Part shown: piece by piece, positions 51,905 to 62,319 of the stretch | Layout: every line of letters starts with the position of its first letter | How positions within the stretch are numbered: position 1 is the stretch's first letter | Source of the DNA: CAVYXZ01 sp963772595 | Lineage (GTDB): Bacteria; Chloroflexota; Anaerolineae; Aggregatilineales; Phototrophicaceae | Length of the DNA stretch: 64,000 bases | Direction of reading: 5' to 3' | Assembly (NCBI GenBank): GCA_963772595.1 | Contig: CAVYXZ010000016.1 | Location: 682,001 to 746,000 of the forward strand | The notes under the pieces: generated by a model | What the model was told of the DNA's origin: nothing | The model's input: the letters and a program-made list of their open reading frames with translations, nothing else | Database searches by the model: none | Program-made: the position numbers and the translations under genes

Positions 51905-52344
51905 CCACCGAGATTATTCTGTTTGTGCTGCGTCTTCTTTCCGGCCTGCTGCTGCTCGCTATCCTGGCCGTAGTCTTTTTCGCTATCTGGCGCGATAACC
52001 GCAGCGCCATGAGCGCCAGCATCTGGCAGCGGCGCATCTACGGCCAGCTTACACAATTGACCGAAGTGGACGGCAGTTACCTGATGACCGGCACAGCCTA
52101 CCCGCTCATGCGTCTCACCAGCCTGGGCCGTGCCCCCACCAACAGCGTCATCGTGGACGACAGCTTCGCCAGTAGCGATCATGCGCTGGTCGCCCTCCGC
52201 AGCGGCCAATGGTGGCTGGAAGACCGGCACAGCCGTAATGGCACCACCCTCAACGAGATTCGCATCAGCCAGCCGGTAGTCATCACTGATGGCGATATAA
52301 TCGGCATCGGACAGATTCGCTTTCGCCTTGACCTGGAGCAGTAG
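51901..52344 (+). CDS. fhaB: Membrane-anchored FHA domain protein FhaB-like
   Basis: 147 residues: one N-terminal membrane helix (IILFVLRLLSGLLLLAILAV), then a cytoplasmic FHA domain with TSLGRAPTNSVIVDDSFASS, DHALVALRSGQWWLEDRHSR and NGTTLNEIRISQPVVITDGD. The phosphopeptide-binding Arg is in LGRAP, and the NGT motif is intact; the usual SRxH is SSDH. In actinobacteria FhaB (FipA) links phosphorylation to FtsZ-FtsQ and division. Coupled to fhaA by ATGA; mtnP follows after 2 nt. Confidence 0.9.
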   Translation: MTTEIILFVLRLLSGLLLLAILAVVFFAIWRDNRSAMSASIWQRRIYGQLTQLTEVDGSYLMTGTAYPLMRLTSLGRAPTNSVIVDDSFASSDHALVALRSGQWWLEDRHSRNGTTLNEIRISQPVVITDGDIIGIGQIRFRLDLEQ

Positions 52345-52346
52345 AC

Positions 52347-53222
52347 ATGAACGAAACAGTTGAGATCGCAGTCATCGGCGGCACGGGCCTGTACGCGATG
52401 CCGGAAATTACCGACAAGACCAGCGTCAGCGTGGATACCCCCTTCGGTTCGCCCAGCGCCGATATTATCCTGGGCACGCTGAGCGGCAAGCGAGTCGCCT
52501 TTTTGCCCCGTCACGGCATCGGACACGTCTACAGCCCCAGCCACGTCCCTTATCGTGCGAATATCTACGCCCTCAAAACGCTTGGCGTCCGTTTCATCAT
52601 CGGCGTCAGTGCCTGCGGCTCGCTGCGCGAAGATTACGCGCCCGGCCATATGGTGGTGCCGGATCAATTGTTCGACCACACCAAATCCGAGCGCGGCGGA
52701 CGAACTTTCTTCGAAACCGGTCTGGTCGCGCATGTATCCGTAGCCGACCCTTTTTGCAATGATCTGCGCCATGTGCTTATCCAGGCAGCGCAGCAGAGCG
52801 GCGCAATCCTGCACAGCGAAGGCACTTTCATCACCATCGAAGGCCCGCGCTTCAGCACACGCGGCGAGAGTAAGCTGTACCGCCAGTGGGGGTGCAGCAT
52901 CATCGGCATGACCACCTCGCCGGAGGCTTTCCTGGCCCGCGAGGCCGAGATCGCCTACGCCGTCCTGGCCCACATTACCGATTACGACGTCTGGCATGAA
53001 TCCGAGGAACCAGTCACGGCGGAAATGGTGATGAACACGCTAAATCGCAACGTCAGCACTGCGCAGCGCAGCGTGGCCGAAGCGGTGGCCCTGCTCGATA
53101 CCAGGATGCACAGCGACAGTCACCATGCACTGGATTCGGCCATTTTCGCCGACCGAGACCAGATCCCGGATGCGCTCTACGACCGTCTGAAACCGCTGCT
53201 CCAGCGGCGATTTGCTTCGTGA
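52347..53222 (+). CDS. mtnP: S-methyl-5'-thioadenosine phosphorylase
   Basis: 291 residues, a PNP/MTAP-family phosphorylase that splits methylthioadenosine to adenine and methylthioribose 1-phosphate for methionine salvage. Motifs: IAVIGGTGLYAMPEI, VAFLPRHGIGHVYSPSHVPY and RANIYALKTLGVRFIIGVSA, then GSLREDYAPGHMVVPDQLFD, ITIEGPRFSTRGESKLYRQW, GCSIIGMTTSPEAFLAREAE and AHITDYDVWHE. It is wedged between fhaB (2 nt) and ftsW (4-nt ATGA-type overlap), an unusual place for this enzyme. A salvage partner, ahcY, is 20 kb away. Confidence 0.94.
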   Translation: MNETVEIAVIGGTGLYAMPEITDKTSVSVDTPFGSPSADIILGTLSGKRVAFLPRHGIGHVYSPSHVPYRANIYALKTLGVRFIIGVSACGSLREDYAPGHMVVPDQLFDHTKSERGGRTFFETGLVAHVSVADPFCNDLRHVLIQAAQQSGAILHSEGTFITIEGPRFSTRGESKLYRQWGCSIIGMTTSPEAFLAREAEIAYAVLAHITDYDVWHESEEPVTAEMVMNTLNRNVSTAQRSVAEAVALLDTRMHSDSHHALDSAIFADRDQIPDALYDRLKPLLQRRFAS

Positions 53223-54543
53223 ACGAGATGACTGATAACGAACGCCCGGCTCCGTCGGCGCGTTCCACTGAGACCCGTTTACTGCTGCTGGCCGGGCTGT
53301 TTATCTTCATCAATTTTCTCGCCCTGGCCCTGGTCAACGGCAGCCAGGCCTCCGGCCACTGGACTCATTTTCTCGTCTGGACCCTCTGTGCCTTTCTCGG
53401 CCACCGCTGGTTGGACCGCACCCTGCCGGGTCGTGACCCGCTGCTCTTCCCGCTCACGCTCTTTTTAACCGGCTGGGGACTGGTCCTCATCGACCGTCTC
53501 TCGACCGGTTTCGCGGACCGACAGACCCTCTGGCTGATTCTTGGTCTGGTGGTGATGCTTGCTATCGCCACTGTACCCAGGATCCTGAACACAGCTGCGC
53601 CGCTATCGTTACATTCTGCTGCTGGCCGGGCTGGGATTGCTGGTCAGCACGATTATCCTCGGCAGCAATCCCTCCGGCGCGCTGGGTGCGCCCCAGTTGT
53701 GGCTAAGGATCAACCTTGTCATCTTTCAACCGATCTCCTTTCAGCCCTCGGAACTGCTCAAGGTCGTCCTGATCGCCTTTCTCGCCAGTTATCTGGCCGA
53801 GCAGTACCCGGTCCTGCGCAGCCAAGCGCTCAGTAGCCATCGCGGTCTGATGCTGACTCCGCGCGTGATCGGTCCGATCCTGCTGATGTGGTTCATCTCG
53901 GTCGTGATCCTGGTCTGGCAGCGTGACCTGGGCACAGCAGTGCTGTTTTTTCTCCTGTTCCTGACGCTGCTTTACACCGCCAGCGGATCGCTGCTCATCC
54001 TGTTCAGCGGCGGCGCGCTCGTCGTCCTGGCCGCCTGGGTCGCCTATTATCTCTTCGCTGTCGTACAGCTTCGGATCGACGTCTGGCTCAACCCCTGGCT
54101 GGAGGCGGACAACCGTGCCTTCCAGGTCGTGCAGAGCCTGATGGCCTTTGCTGCCGGGGGCAGTCTTCGGTTCCGGCATCGGCCAGGGCTATCCCGATTT
54201 CATCCCGGTCGTGCATTCCGATTTCATTTTCGCCGCTCTGGCCGAAGAATGGGGCTTGCTGGGCGTCATCGCTCTGATAATCTGCTTTGCGGTGATCGTC
54301 GCGCGCGGCTTCCGCAGCGCCATTCAGCAGCAGGCATCGCCCTTTCATGCACTCATGGCCGTCGGACTCAGTGCCTCCATCGCTATTCAGGCCATGATGA
54401 TTATGGGCGGCGTGCTCAAAGTGATGCCCCTGACCGGGGTCACCCTGCCCTTCCTCAGCTACGGCGGTAGTTCGCTGCTGGTCAGCTACATCATGATCGG
54501 CCTGCTGCTGCGCCTGTCTGCCAGACGGAGGCCCGCCCCGTGA
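53219..54543 (+). CDS. ftsW: FtsW/RodA/SpoVE family peptidoglycan glycosyltransferase (two frameshifts)
   Basis: SEDS-family polymerase that extends glycan strands from lipid II. After joining frames near 53592 and 54157 the protein has about 441 residues and ten or more helices. First part: LLLLAGLFIFINFLALALVN, LTLFLTGWGLVLIDRLSTGF; middle: WLRINLVIFQPISFQPSELL and FISVVILVWQRDLGTAVLFF (catalytic Asp region, RDLG); last: VFGSGIGQGYPDFIPVVHSD, FIFAALAEEWGLLGVIALII, GVTLPFLSYGGSSLLVSYIM. All SEDS signature segments are present, so the breaks are probably indels. ATGA-type overlap with mtnP; GTGA overlap with the PBP gene behind it. Confidence 0.88.
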
Positions 54544-55985
54544 ACTTGCAGCGCGAGATTAGCCGCCTCCTGCTGGGCCTGTTGGCCGTGTTCGGCGTGA
54601 TCGCCCTCAGCGCAGCTTACTGGGCGGTCGTCGGCCCGGATACCATCTTGCTGCGTGACGACAACCCGCGCCTGATCCTCGCGAGGCACGCATCCGGCGC
54701 GGTGACATCGTAGACCGCAACGGCCAGGTGCTGGCAACCTCCGATTCATGGATGATGAACGGGACAGGTCACACGCCAGCTACTCCACAGCCCGCCGCCA
54801 GCAGCGTCACCGGCTACAGCAGCCTGCGCTATGGTGTGGGCGGTACGGAAGCGAGCCTACAACGCCATTCTGCGCGGCGACACCCTGCCGCAGGAGCTGG
54901 TCAGCAGGCTGATCGCCAACGCGCTGCATCGCCCGTGATCGGCTCCAACGTCCAGCTCAGCATCGATCTCAGCATCCAGCAGGCAATGGTGCGAGGCTTT
55001 TGGCGATCAGCATCGGCGCTGCTGTGATCTGTTGTCAGTGCCCGATGGCGCGGTTCTTGGCCTCGTCAGCCTGCCCACCTATGACCCCAACACCTTAACG
55101 AAGATTGGGATCGCCTCGTCGCCGACCCCGGCAAGCCCTTCTTCAACCGCGTCCTGCAGGGCAGCTACCAGCCCGGCGGCATGCTTCAGACCCGTTGATG
55201 GCTGTCGCTCTGCTCGACGAGATTCGCTGCCTGACCCAGAGTACGAGGAAGCAAACCAGGCCCTGATGCTGGATCGAGTTCAAGTACACTGTGCCCTGAT
55301 GATCCCTACACCCAGCTCGATCTGCGCGATGCCTACGCCTTCGCCTGTCCAGCGCCCCTTTGCCGATCTGGCCGAGCAGCTTGGCGCAAACGAGGTCAGC
55401 AGCATCCTGCAAACCTTCCATTTCGACCAGCCCGCTCATCTGCCCGACTTTGCCGCGCCTCAATCGGACGCAGGCATACGACGCAGGCAGGTCTCACCAG
55501 CCTGGACGACGGCAATCTGGTAGAAACCGCGCTCGGCCAGGGCGATCTCACTGTGAGCCGCTGCAAATGGCAGTGATGGCCTCCGCTATTATCAATGATG
55601 GTAACGCCCCCCGGCCCTATCATGCTGCTGGCGACCCAGGCCCCAGACAACAGCGAATGGACTGCCTGCGCGCAGCACCAACCCCACCCTGCCTTTCGCC
55701 ACCCAGAACACCGCGCGCGAGTTGCAGGATCTTAATGCGTTATGCGGTTGCCAATGGTGCGACACTTGAATGCCGCGCGGCCTGGCGTGGACATCGGCGG
55801 TCATGCTTCGTTGGCCTTTTCAGGCGATGAATCGCAGGCCTGGTTTGTGGGTTTTGCGACGCTTGGCAGGTGGACGTGGGGTCGCCGCCGCAGTCGTGCT
55901 GGAAAACAGCGCCGATCCGGGTCTCGCAGCAGACATCGGCGGCACCATTCTGGAAGCCGCGCACGATACCCTTCAGCCGCGCTAA
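54540..55985 (+). pseudogene. Penicillin-binding-protein-like transpeptidase, many frameshifts and lacking SxxK and KTG motifs
   Basis: Starts at GTG 54540 with MNLQREISRLLLGLLAVFGV and an N-terminal helix. Joined frames give IRRGDIVDRNGQVLATS, PAASSVTGYSSLRYGVGG, VIGSNVQLSIDLSIQQAMV, VPDGAVLGLVSLPTYDPNTL, FFNRVLQGSYQPGGMLQTPL, LVETALGQGDLTVSPLQMAV and VDIGGHASLAFSGDESQAWF. This is the order of PbpA/FtsI-type transpeptidases and the place (after fhaAB-ftsW) is that of actinobacterial pbpA. I count at least eight frame changes. Where catalytic QPGSxFK should be, the frame reads QPGGMLQ, and KTGT is replaced by DIGGH. Even if the indels are sequencing errors, the protein seems catalytically dead. 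Ends at TAA 55983-55985. Confidence 0.75.
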
Positions 55986-56669
55986 CCACCGTCCCATTGG
56001 CGTTTGCGCAAGCCGAGCTTTCTTCGTCCATTTGGCCGTCGTACTGCCAAAATGAACCACCTGATGGCTCAGGCGCTTGAGATACTGCGCGTCTTCGAGG
56101 GCCTCGAGGAAATCTTCAGGGTCATTTTCAAAAGGTCGCAGCAGCGTCTCGTGCGGCCATACTCCATGCCGATGTGCGCATCCGACCCGGCAGTGCCCAG
56201 CAAATCATGGTCGTTGGCGAAGGCGTCTGAACGGTCGTTATCCGCCGGGAAAATGCAGCGCGCATTAAAAATCTCCACCGCATCGACCTTGTCGGCGATC
56301 CGCAGCAAGTCTTCTTCAGCCCAGGCTCCTGAGCGCAAGCGGTCGAGCGGGTGCGACACGCTGATCACAGCCCCCTGATCGCGCAGCTTCTGAATCGTTT
56401 CTTCCGGGGTCAGGCCCGCCGGGACCGTCTCGCGCAGGAAAAAGGCCAGCAGTTCACCCTGCGTCGTCATGATCTCTTCGCCCACAATGACCAGACTCCG
56501 GCGCAAGCTGTTTGAAGGCCAGCGCGCCCTCAGCCGTGTTGTGATCCGTGATGGCGATCCGGTCGATTCCCCGCCGCTCGCACAGCGCCATGATGCGCTT
56601 GAAGCGGGTCAGCGAATCCTTCGACCACAAGGTATGGCTGTGCAGTTCGACATTCCACTGTGCGGTCAT
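55982..56669 (-). CDS. PHP-domain phosphoesterase (three frameshifts)
   Basis: About 228 residues when joined. Start MTAQWNVELHSHTLWSKDSL carries HxH; CERRGIDRIAITDHNTAEGA the Asp-His; after a shift near 56500, VIVGEEIMTTQGELLAFFLR with GEE; ISVSHPLDRLRSGAW; LGTAGSDAHIGMEYGR with the final DAH. These are the metal ligands of the PHP (polymerase and histidinol phosphatase) family, phosphoesterases of varied substrate. A second shift near 56165 leads to PHETLLRPFENDPEDFLEAL and SHQVVHFGSTTAKWTKKARL; a third near 56015 gives a stop at about 55982, overlapping the end of the PBP gene. The substrate is unknown. Confidence 0.7.
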
Positions 56670-57738
56670 AGGCTGCTGCCTTCAACACTCAGGTTGGCGG
56701 GCTGGCGGTCGCGTTCCATATCGGCGAGCGCTGCCTCAAAGCCATCACCGAACAACCGCTTGCGGAAGACCACCGCCACCACCAGACCACAGAGCACCCG
56801 CAGCCACTTGTGCAGAAAGCCCTCGATGACAGCTGCGGCAATCGCCATCCCCTGCGTGATCTGCGGGTTAAACGGCGCGACGATAATCATCACCATGGCG
56901 TTGACCGAGATTTCAGTGATCCCTGCGCCATTGGGCACCCCGCTCAGCGCGCCAATCGCCGAGGCCAGGCTGACAATCACCATCGCCTGCAAGAACAGCA
57001 GCCAGGTAATCTGGCAGCCCGAAGCCGGAGAGGATAATCATGAAGCCGATGCCATCGCCCAGCGAGGCCAGGATACCGAAGCCGGTTGTCGGCAGCATGT
57101 GCTTGAGCTTGAACATCTCGTGGCTGCTTTCGTAGAAAGCCGCCAGCCAATCGTGCACGCGCCGCAGCAGCGGAATTCGTGCCAGAATACCCAGGCAGAA
57201 ATAGGCCAGCGAGCGGATCTGTATGTCACCAGCCCGAAGATCAGCAAACCTGCCGAGACGAAGATCAGTGGGCGATACGGTCCCAGGTCGATGCCGTCCC
57301 CGGCCAGAACCAGCGCCAGCAGTGCCAGCACGATCACAGCCATGCCATCTACCACCCGTTCGGCGATAACGACTGGCGCGCTGACCGCCACCGGGATGCC
57401 GGTCTTGCCTTCAGCACAACCGCCTTGAGGACTTCTGCCGCCTTACCCGGACTCACTGCCATCGTAAAGCCGGAGACGAACAGAACCGCGCTATCAAACA
57501 CACTGATTTTGTCGCGGGCACCGATGACCCCCAGGAAATATTGCCACTCCAGGAAGCGGAAGAACCACGCGGTAAACTTTTGCAGGATCACCGGCACCAG
57601 GATGAGCCAGGGATAATGGCTCAACTGCGCTGCCAGATCATCGGTGAGGCCGGATGCGTCGCCTACCAACAGCAGGGCCAGGTAGATGAGGAACCCGATG
57701 AGGAACCCTGCCACGATTCGATTACGATACTTTCGCAT
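56666..57738 (-). CDS. UPF0104/lysylphosphatidylglycerol synthase TM-like flippase protein (three frameshifts)
   Basis: About 357 residues in four joined frames, with seven to eight helices. First part: RIVAGFLIGFLIYLALLLVG and VLFVSGFTMAVSPGKAAEVL, with the family's S.TPGK/AGE-like signature. Then VVIAERVVDGMAVIVLALLA, YESSHEMFKLKHMLPTTGFG and SAIGALSGVPNGAGITEISV, which matches the P-x-G-hG-xxE segment conserved in UPF0104 proteins. Shifts lie near 57395, 57210 and 57025. Members include the C-terminal flippase part of MprF; the single-domain proteins have no proven role. It overlaps the PHP gene by 4 nt and is probably co-transcribed with it. Confidence 0.75.
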
Positions 57739-57937
57739 GGGCTTCGTTGAACCTGTTATCTGTCTGCAAGCTCTACTCTACTGCCAGAATCGTTGCATAA
57801 GGCTAAACATTCTATCAGTATGGACCATCGCCCACCAGTCAAGCTATAATGCGGTGGGTAATCGTAAGCTAGCTGACCTGCAATCAGGGTTAAAATCTGT
57901 CAATCTTCTACTGTTAGCGTTGTGGAGTTCGAACCTT

Positions 57938-59398
57938 ATGTCTGATGAGCGAATGCCGCGCGACACGATCAACGACGTGGACTACGGGCATGTAAAGCCG
58001 CCGCCGCGACTGCTCCTGTGGGCGATTGTGGGCCTCTTCGTGCTGGCGCTGCTTGGTGGAATAAGTGCGGTGATTCTCTTTCGCAATGTCCTGCTCCCAG
58101 CACAGCAGCAGCGAGTGATCGACCAACTGCCCTTTATGCGTCAATTCATGGCACCGACACCGGAGGGCGGTACACTGCCAACGCCGCTGCCCAATGAAGG
58201 GGACATTTCGCCGGAACAACTGCTGGCCGCGCCGCTTGTACGCCCGAGCATCACGCCGACGCCTACCGAAGCCGCAACAGAAGTGCCAACCGCAACGGAA
58301 TCAATTGAAGTCGCGGCCAGTCCAACTACCGCGCCAACGGACAGCGCCAGCCCGACACCCACGGCAACCGAACCTCCGCCGACACTGGTTCCAGCCTCGC
58401 AAAGCAATACCAGCAGCCAGATCGGCGTGCAGACCGTCTCGCTGCCGGCCTCGGCGCGCATGTACGGCTTTCACCCAGTTGAAGCAGACCTGGAACAACT
58501 GTGGCCCGGCCAACCTGACTCAGGCGCTCAGCTATTACGGTTGGACGCACGATCAAAGCTTCGCCGCCAGCTATCTGAAGCCAAATCGGGAAGACAAGAA
58601 CGTCAGTCCCTGGGAGATGGTCCAGTTCGTCAACGAACAGACGCAGCTTCGCGGCGATGACCCGCATGGGCGGCGATCTCGACCTGCTCAAAGCCTTTAT
58701 CGCCGCGCAAATTCCGATCATCATCGAAACCGGCTATATGCCCGAAGGCTATGATTGGATCGGGCATTACCAGACCATCGTGGCCTACGATGATTTACAG
58801 AAAGATGTCTACATTTATGACACCTACCTGGGCAGCGGCGACAGTGGCGAAGGGCTGGCCGAATCCTACGATAGCTTCAACGAGAACTGGAAGCACTTCA
58901 ACCGGACCTTCATCGTCATCTACGAACCCAACCGTGAGAACGAGGTGCGCCAGATCCTCGGTGACCGCGCCGACCCCCAGCAGGCCGCCAATACGCGCTT
59001 CAGATGGCAAAGGAGGAGCCTGCAAGCAAACCCGCGTGACGTGTTTGCCTGGTTCAACGAGGGCACATCGCTACACCAAGCTGGGCGAATACGAAGAAGC
59101 CGCCAGTGCCTACGATCAGGCCCGGCGCGAGGGTGCGCTGCCCTGGCGCATGATCTGGTACCAGTTCGGCCCCTTTGAAGCCTATTTCAACACAGGCCGT
59201 TACGACGAAGTCATGGCGCTGGTCAACATCAACCTGACCAATGGCGCGCAGTACGTCGAGGAGACCTACTACTGGCAGGGCCGTGTCCTGGAAGCTGAGG
59301 GCAACATCGCCGGGGCGCGCAGCGCCTTCCAGCAAGCGCTTTCGCACAACAGCCGTTACGCTGATGCCCGCGACGCGCTGTCCGCGCTCAATGCCTGA
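57938..59398 (+). CDS. Membrane-anchored C39-like cysteine peptidase with C-terminal TPR (at least four frameshifts)
   Basis: A cytoplasmic tail, one helix (LLLWAIVGLFVLALLGGISA), a Thr/Pro/Ala-rich linker (ITPTPTEAATEVPTATESIE), then a papain-like C39_2 domain. After a shift near 58470 the catalytic Cys lies in TWNNCGPANLTQALSYYG; after a shift near 58658 the His lies in WIGHYQTIVAYDDLQKDVYI. An SYDSFNENWKHFNRTFIVIY segment ends the domain. After further shifts near 59000-59080 there are TPR-like helices: TKLGEYEEAASAYDQARREG and EAEGNIAGARSAFQQALSHN. About 485 residues. A TATAAT box is at 57845-57850. It is followed by murJ (stop and start adjoining), which hints at an envelope role. Substrate unknown. 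Confidence 0.75.
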
Positions 59399-61136
59399 GT
59401 GACCGTAATGGACGCATCCGCCGGCTCCAATGCCGAGCGCAACCGCAGCCTCGCCCGCTCGACCATCATCGTGATGATCGCTTTCGGGGTTGCCAAAGCG
59501 ATCAGTCTGGTGCAGACGGTCATCATCGCTGATGTCTTTGGCCTCAGCGATGAATGGGATGCCTTTGTCGCCGCCAACAGCATCCCCGAACTGATCTTTA
59601 CGCTGATCGCTGGGGGCGCGCTGGCCCATGCCTTCATCCCGGTCTTCAGCAGCTATCTCTCACGCGGCGACCTGGATACCGCCTGGCACACCGCCACACA
59701 CGTCATCAACACTATCTTCAGCGTCACCTTCGTGCTCAGCGTACTCACATTTATCCTGGCTCCCTGGCTGGTGGCGAACGTCGCCGCGCCTGGTTTCACG
59801 GCAGAAGTTCAGGCCCAAACCGTCGAACTGATGCGCATTCTGCTGGTCACGACGCTGATCTTCTCCGTCAGCGGCATCGTCATGGGCATCCTGCAAAGCC
59901 ACAATCACTTTCTGCTGCCCGCCCTGGCCCCGATCATGTTCGATGTCGGCATTCTCTTCGGCGTCATGTTCCTTATCGGCCCTTTTCCGATCCCAACGAT
60001 CGTCGCGCCATTCGGTTTCCCAAGCATTGCGTCTTTCGGCGTCAACGGCATCGCCATCGGCGCAGTCCTGGGTGCGCTCATGCACTTCGGTATCCAGGTC
60101 CCCGGCCTGATCCGCTACCACGCCCGCTGGTGGCCCGAACTCGGCCTGCGCGATCCCATCCTCTGGCGCATTATCCGCCTGATGCTGCCGCGCATCGCCG
60201 GGCTGGGCGTCTTCAGCCTCAACTTCATCATCATGAACAACATTGCTTCGCGCCTCGGTTCCGGCTCGGTGAGCGCCCTGAGCTGGGGCTGGCGGCTTGA
60301 TGCAAATCCCGGAGACGATCATCGGCACGGCGATGGGGACGGTCATCTTCCCGACTCTGGCCGCCCTCAGCGAACTCGGCGACGGCCAGAACAAGCGTGA
60401 TTACATGTCCGGCGCGCTGCGCTTCATCCTGATCGCCAGCATTCCGGCTGCTGTCGGCCTTATCTTCGCCGGACAGCCGCTGATCGGCCTGCTGGAGCGC
60501 GGTGCCTTCGATGCCTCCGCCTCTGATCTCGTTTACAGTACGCTGCGTTTCTTCGCCCTGGGCCTGATCGTGCATTCGTCGCTGGAGGTGGTCGCGCGCA
60601 GTTTCTACGCTGATCAGGACACGCTGACTCCCCTCTTTGCCGCGCTGGGTGGGGCAGCCATCAACTTCGCCGGCTCGATTGTCTTCAGCAATGTCTACGC
60701 AGCCGAAGCTAACCGGTTCTACAATCTGGTCGCCTTCCAGTTCCCCTCGCTCGGTTTTGTCCCTATCGGCAACGTGAGCGGTCTGGCGCTGGCGAACTCG
60801 CTCGGCGTGGCCTTCGAAGTGATAACGCTGCTGTGGGTGCTGCGCCGCCGCTGGCAGGGTGTCAACGAGAATGCTCTGGCCCGTACTACGCTCAAAACCC
60901 TGGCCGCCAGCCTTGTGATGGCCCTGGCAATCGTCCTGATCGAAAGCGCATGGACCCGTTTCGGTCTGGCAGAGCGCGGCTTCATCTATCTGGTCGCCCA
61001 GGTGATCGTCGAGGTTAGCGGCGGGGCATTGGTCTTCTTCGCCGTCGCCATGCTGCTGCGCATGGAAGAACTCAAGGCGATCACCGGCCTCATCCTGCGC
61101 CGTGACCGTGCGGCAGTGGAAAGCATCGTCTCATGA
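59399..61136 (+). CDS. murJ: Lipid II flippase MurJ/MviN (one frameshift)
   Basis: About 578 residues and 14 or so helices; the protein flips lipid II across the membrane for wall synthesis. N-terminal part: ARSTIIVMIAFGVAKAISLV, DVFGLSDEWDAFVAANSIPE, LIFTLIAGGALAHAFIPVFS, typical of MviN (usually GxLxxAFIPVF). An extra T in CGGCTTGATG near 60297 breaks the frame; corrected it reads SWGWRLMQIPETIIGTAMGT, then VIFPTLAALSELGD and GQPLIGLLERGAFDASASDL with the MviN L.(E/R)GAF motif. The start is GTG 59399 next to the C39-gene stop, or ATG 59408. The stop overlaps the next gene (ATGA). Confidence 0.93.
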
Positions 61137-61793
61137 GCATCGAGATTCTCAGCCTCACCCTGGGCATTGCCGCTACCAACTGCTATATCGTCGGCGACAG
61201 CGCCAGCGGCGAGGCCGTTCTTATCGACCCAGTGGACGATGCCCGCTTGCTGCTGCAAACAGCCCAGGACGCCGGCTGGACGATCAAGCTGATCCTCGCC
61301 ACACATGGTCACTACGATCACGTGCTTGCCAGCCAGCCGCTCAAAGACCTGACCGGCGCGCCTTTCTACATTCATCACAACACGCCGCAGATCGCGCGGT
61401 CGCTGCCTGATATTGGCTTTCTCCAGCAGTTGTTCCCGCCGATTCCCGCCCCAGACCGTCTGCTGACTGACGAGCCAGAGACCCTGAACGTCGGCGCGAT
61501 CACGCTGGAGACCCTGTATACACCGGGGCACGCGCCCGGTCATGTCTGCTTCTTCATGCGCGAGCAAAACACGCTCTTTGGCGGTGATTGCCTCTTCGCC
61601 GGGAGCATTGGTCGCACCGATTTTCCTTTCTGCGATTACGACACACTGATGGATTCGATTTTCAATCAGATCCTACCGCTCGGCGATATCGGTGCGTCTC
61701 CTGCCCGGCCACATGCAGCCTACGACCATCGGCCAGGAGCGCGCGACCAATCCCTTTCTGCTGCAAGAAGCCGCACGCCGCGCTGGCGCGTAA
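61133..61793 (+). CDS. MBL-fold metallo-hydrolase, glyoxalase II-like (one frameshift)
   Basis: A metallo-beta-lactamase-fold hydrolase of about 219 residues. LTLGIAATNCYIVGDSASGE opens the fold; metal ligands are in ILATHGHYDHVLASQPLKDL (HxHxDH), TLYTPGHAPGHVCFFMREQN (His) and LFGGDCLFAGSIGRTDFPFC (Asp). After one shift near 61690 the end reads VRLLPGHMQPTTIGQERATN and PFLLQEAARRAGA, with the last His ligand in PGHMQPTTIG, and a stop at 61791-61793. This subgroup (YcbL/GloB-like) hydrolyses thioesters in some members. It overlaps murJ by 4 nt. Confidence 0.9.
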
Positions 61794-61840
61794 TTGGACG
61801 CCGAACCACTTTCACGGTATGCTCTGAAGAGGAGAGCCGT

Positions 61841-62317
61841 ATGCAAATCCTAAATCAGTTTTCCTACCTTTTTATCACCCTGGCCGTCCTGCTTGCCAGC
61901 TTTATCCTGCTCCAACGCTACGTGGTGGACCGGCGGTTGGTTGCCGGGGCGATGGTGGCAATTACTGTCCTCAGTCTGACCGGGATGCTCCTGCTGCGGC
62001 CCGGCAGCAGTGATGTGGCAACCCCCTCACAGGCACAGCAAAGCATCTACAACGGCAAGCCGACCTTTCTCGAATTCTTCAGCAATTACTGCGCGGGTTG
62101 CCTGGCGCTGCGCCCATCGGTCGATCTGCTGGTGAGCGACATCGGCGATGACTTCAACATCCTGCGCGTTGACATCCACACCGACCTGGGCCGCGAAATG
62201 CGCGAAACCTACGGCTTCACCTATACGCCTGAATTCGTTCTGTTTGACCGCAACGGCCAGGAGGTCTGGCGCGATCACAGCCTGCCCCGGCGCGAACAGG
62301 TCCTGAACCTCAGTTGA
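61841..62317 (+). CDS. Membrane-anchored thioredoxin-like protein
   Basis: 158 residues. Two N-terminal helices (YLFITLAVLLASFILLQRYV and LVAGAMVAITVLSLTGMLLL) are followed by a thioredoxin fold facing outward: GKPTFLEFFSNYCAGCLALR with redox motif CAGC, then ILRVDIHTDLGREMRETYGF and TYTPEFVLFDRNGQEVWRDH with the cis-Pro (TP). Likely a thiol-disulfide exchange protein at the membrane. GAGGAGAG precedes the ATG. Lies 47 nt after the MBL gene and 2 nt before the next gene. Confidence 0.88.
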   Translation: MQILNQFSYLFITLAVLLASFILLQRYVVDRRLVAGAMVAITVLSLTGMLLLRPGSSDVATPSQAQQSIYNGKPTFLEFFSNYCAGCLALRPSVDLLVSDIGDDFNILRVDIHTDLGREMRETYGFTYTPEFVLFDRNGQEVWRDHSLPRREQVLNLS

Positions 62318-62319
62318 CC

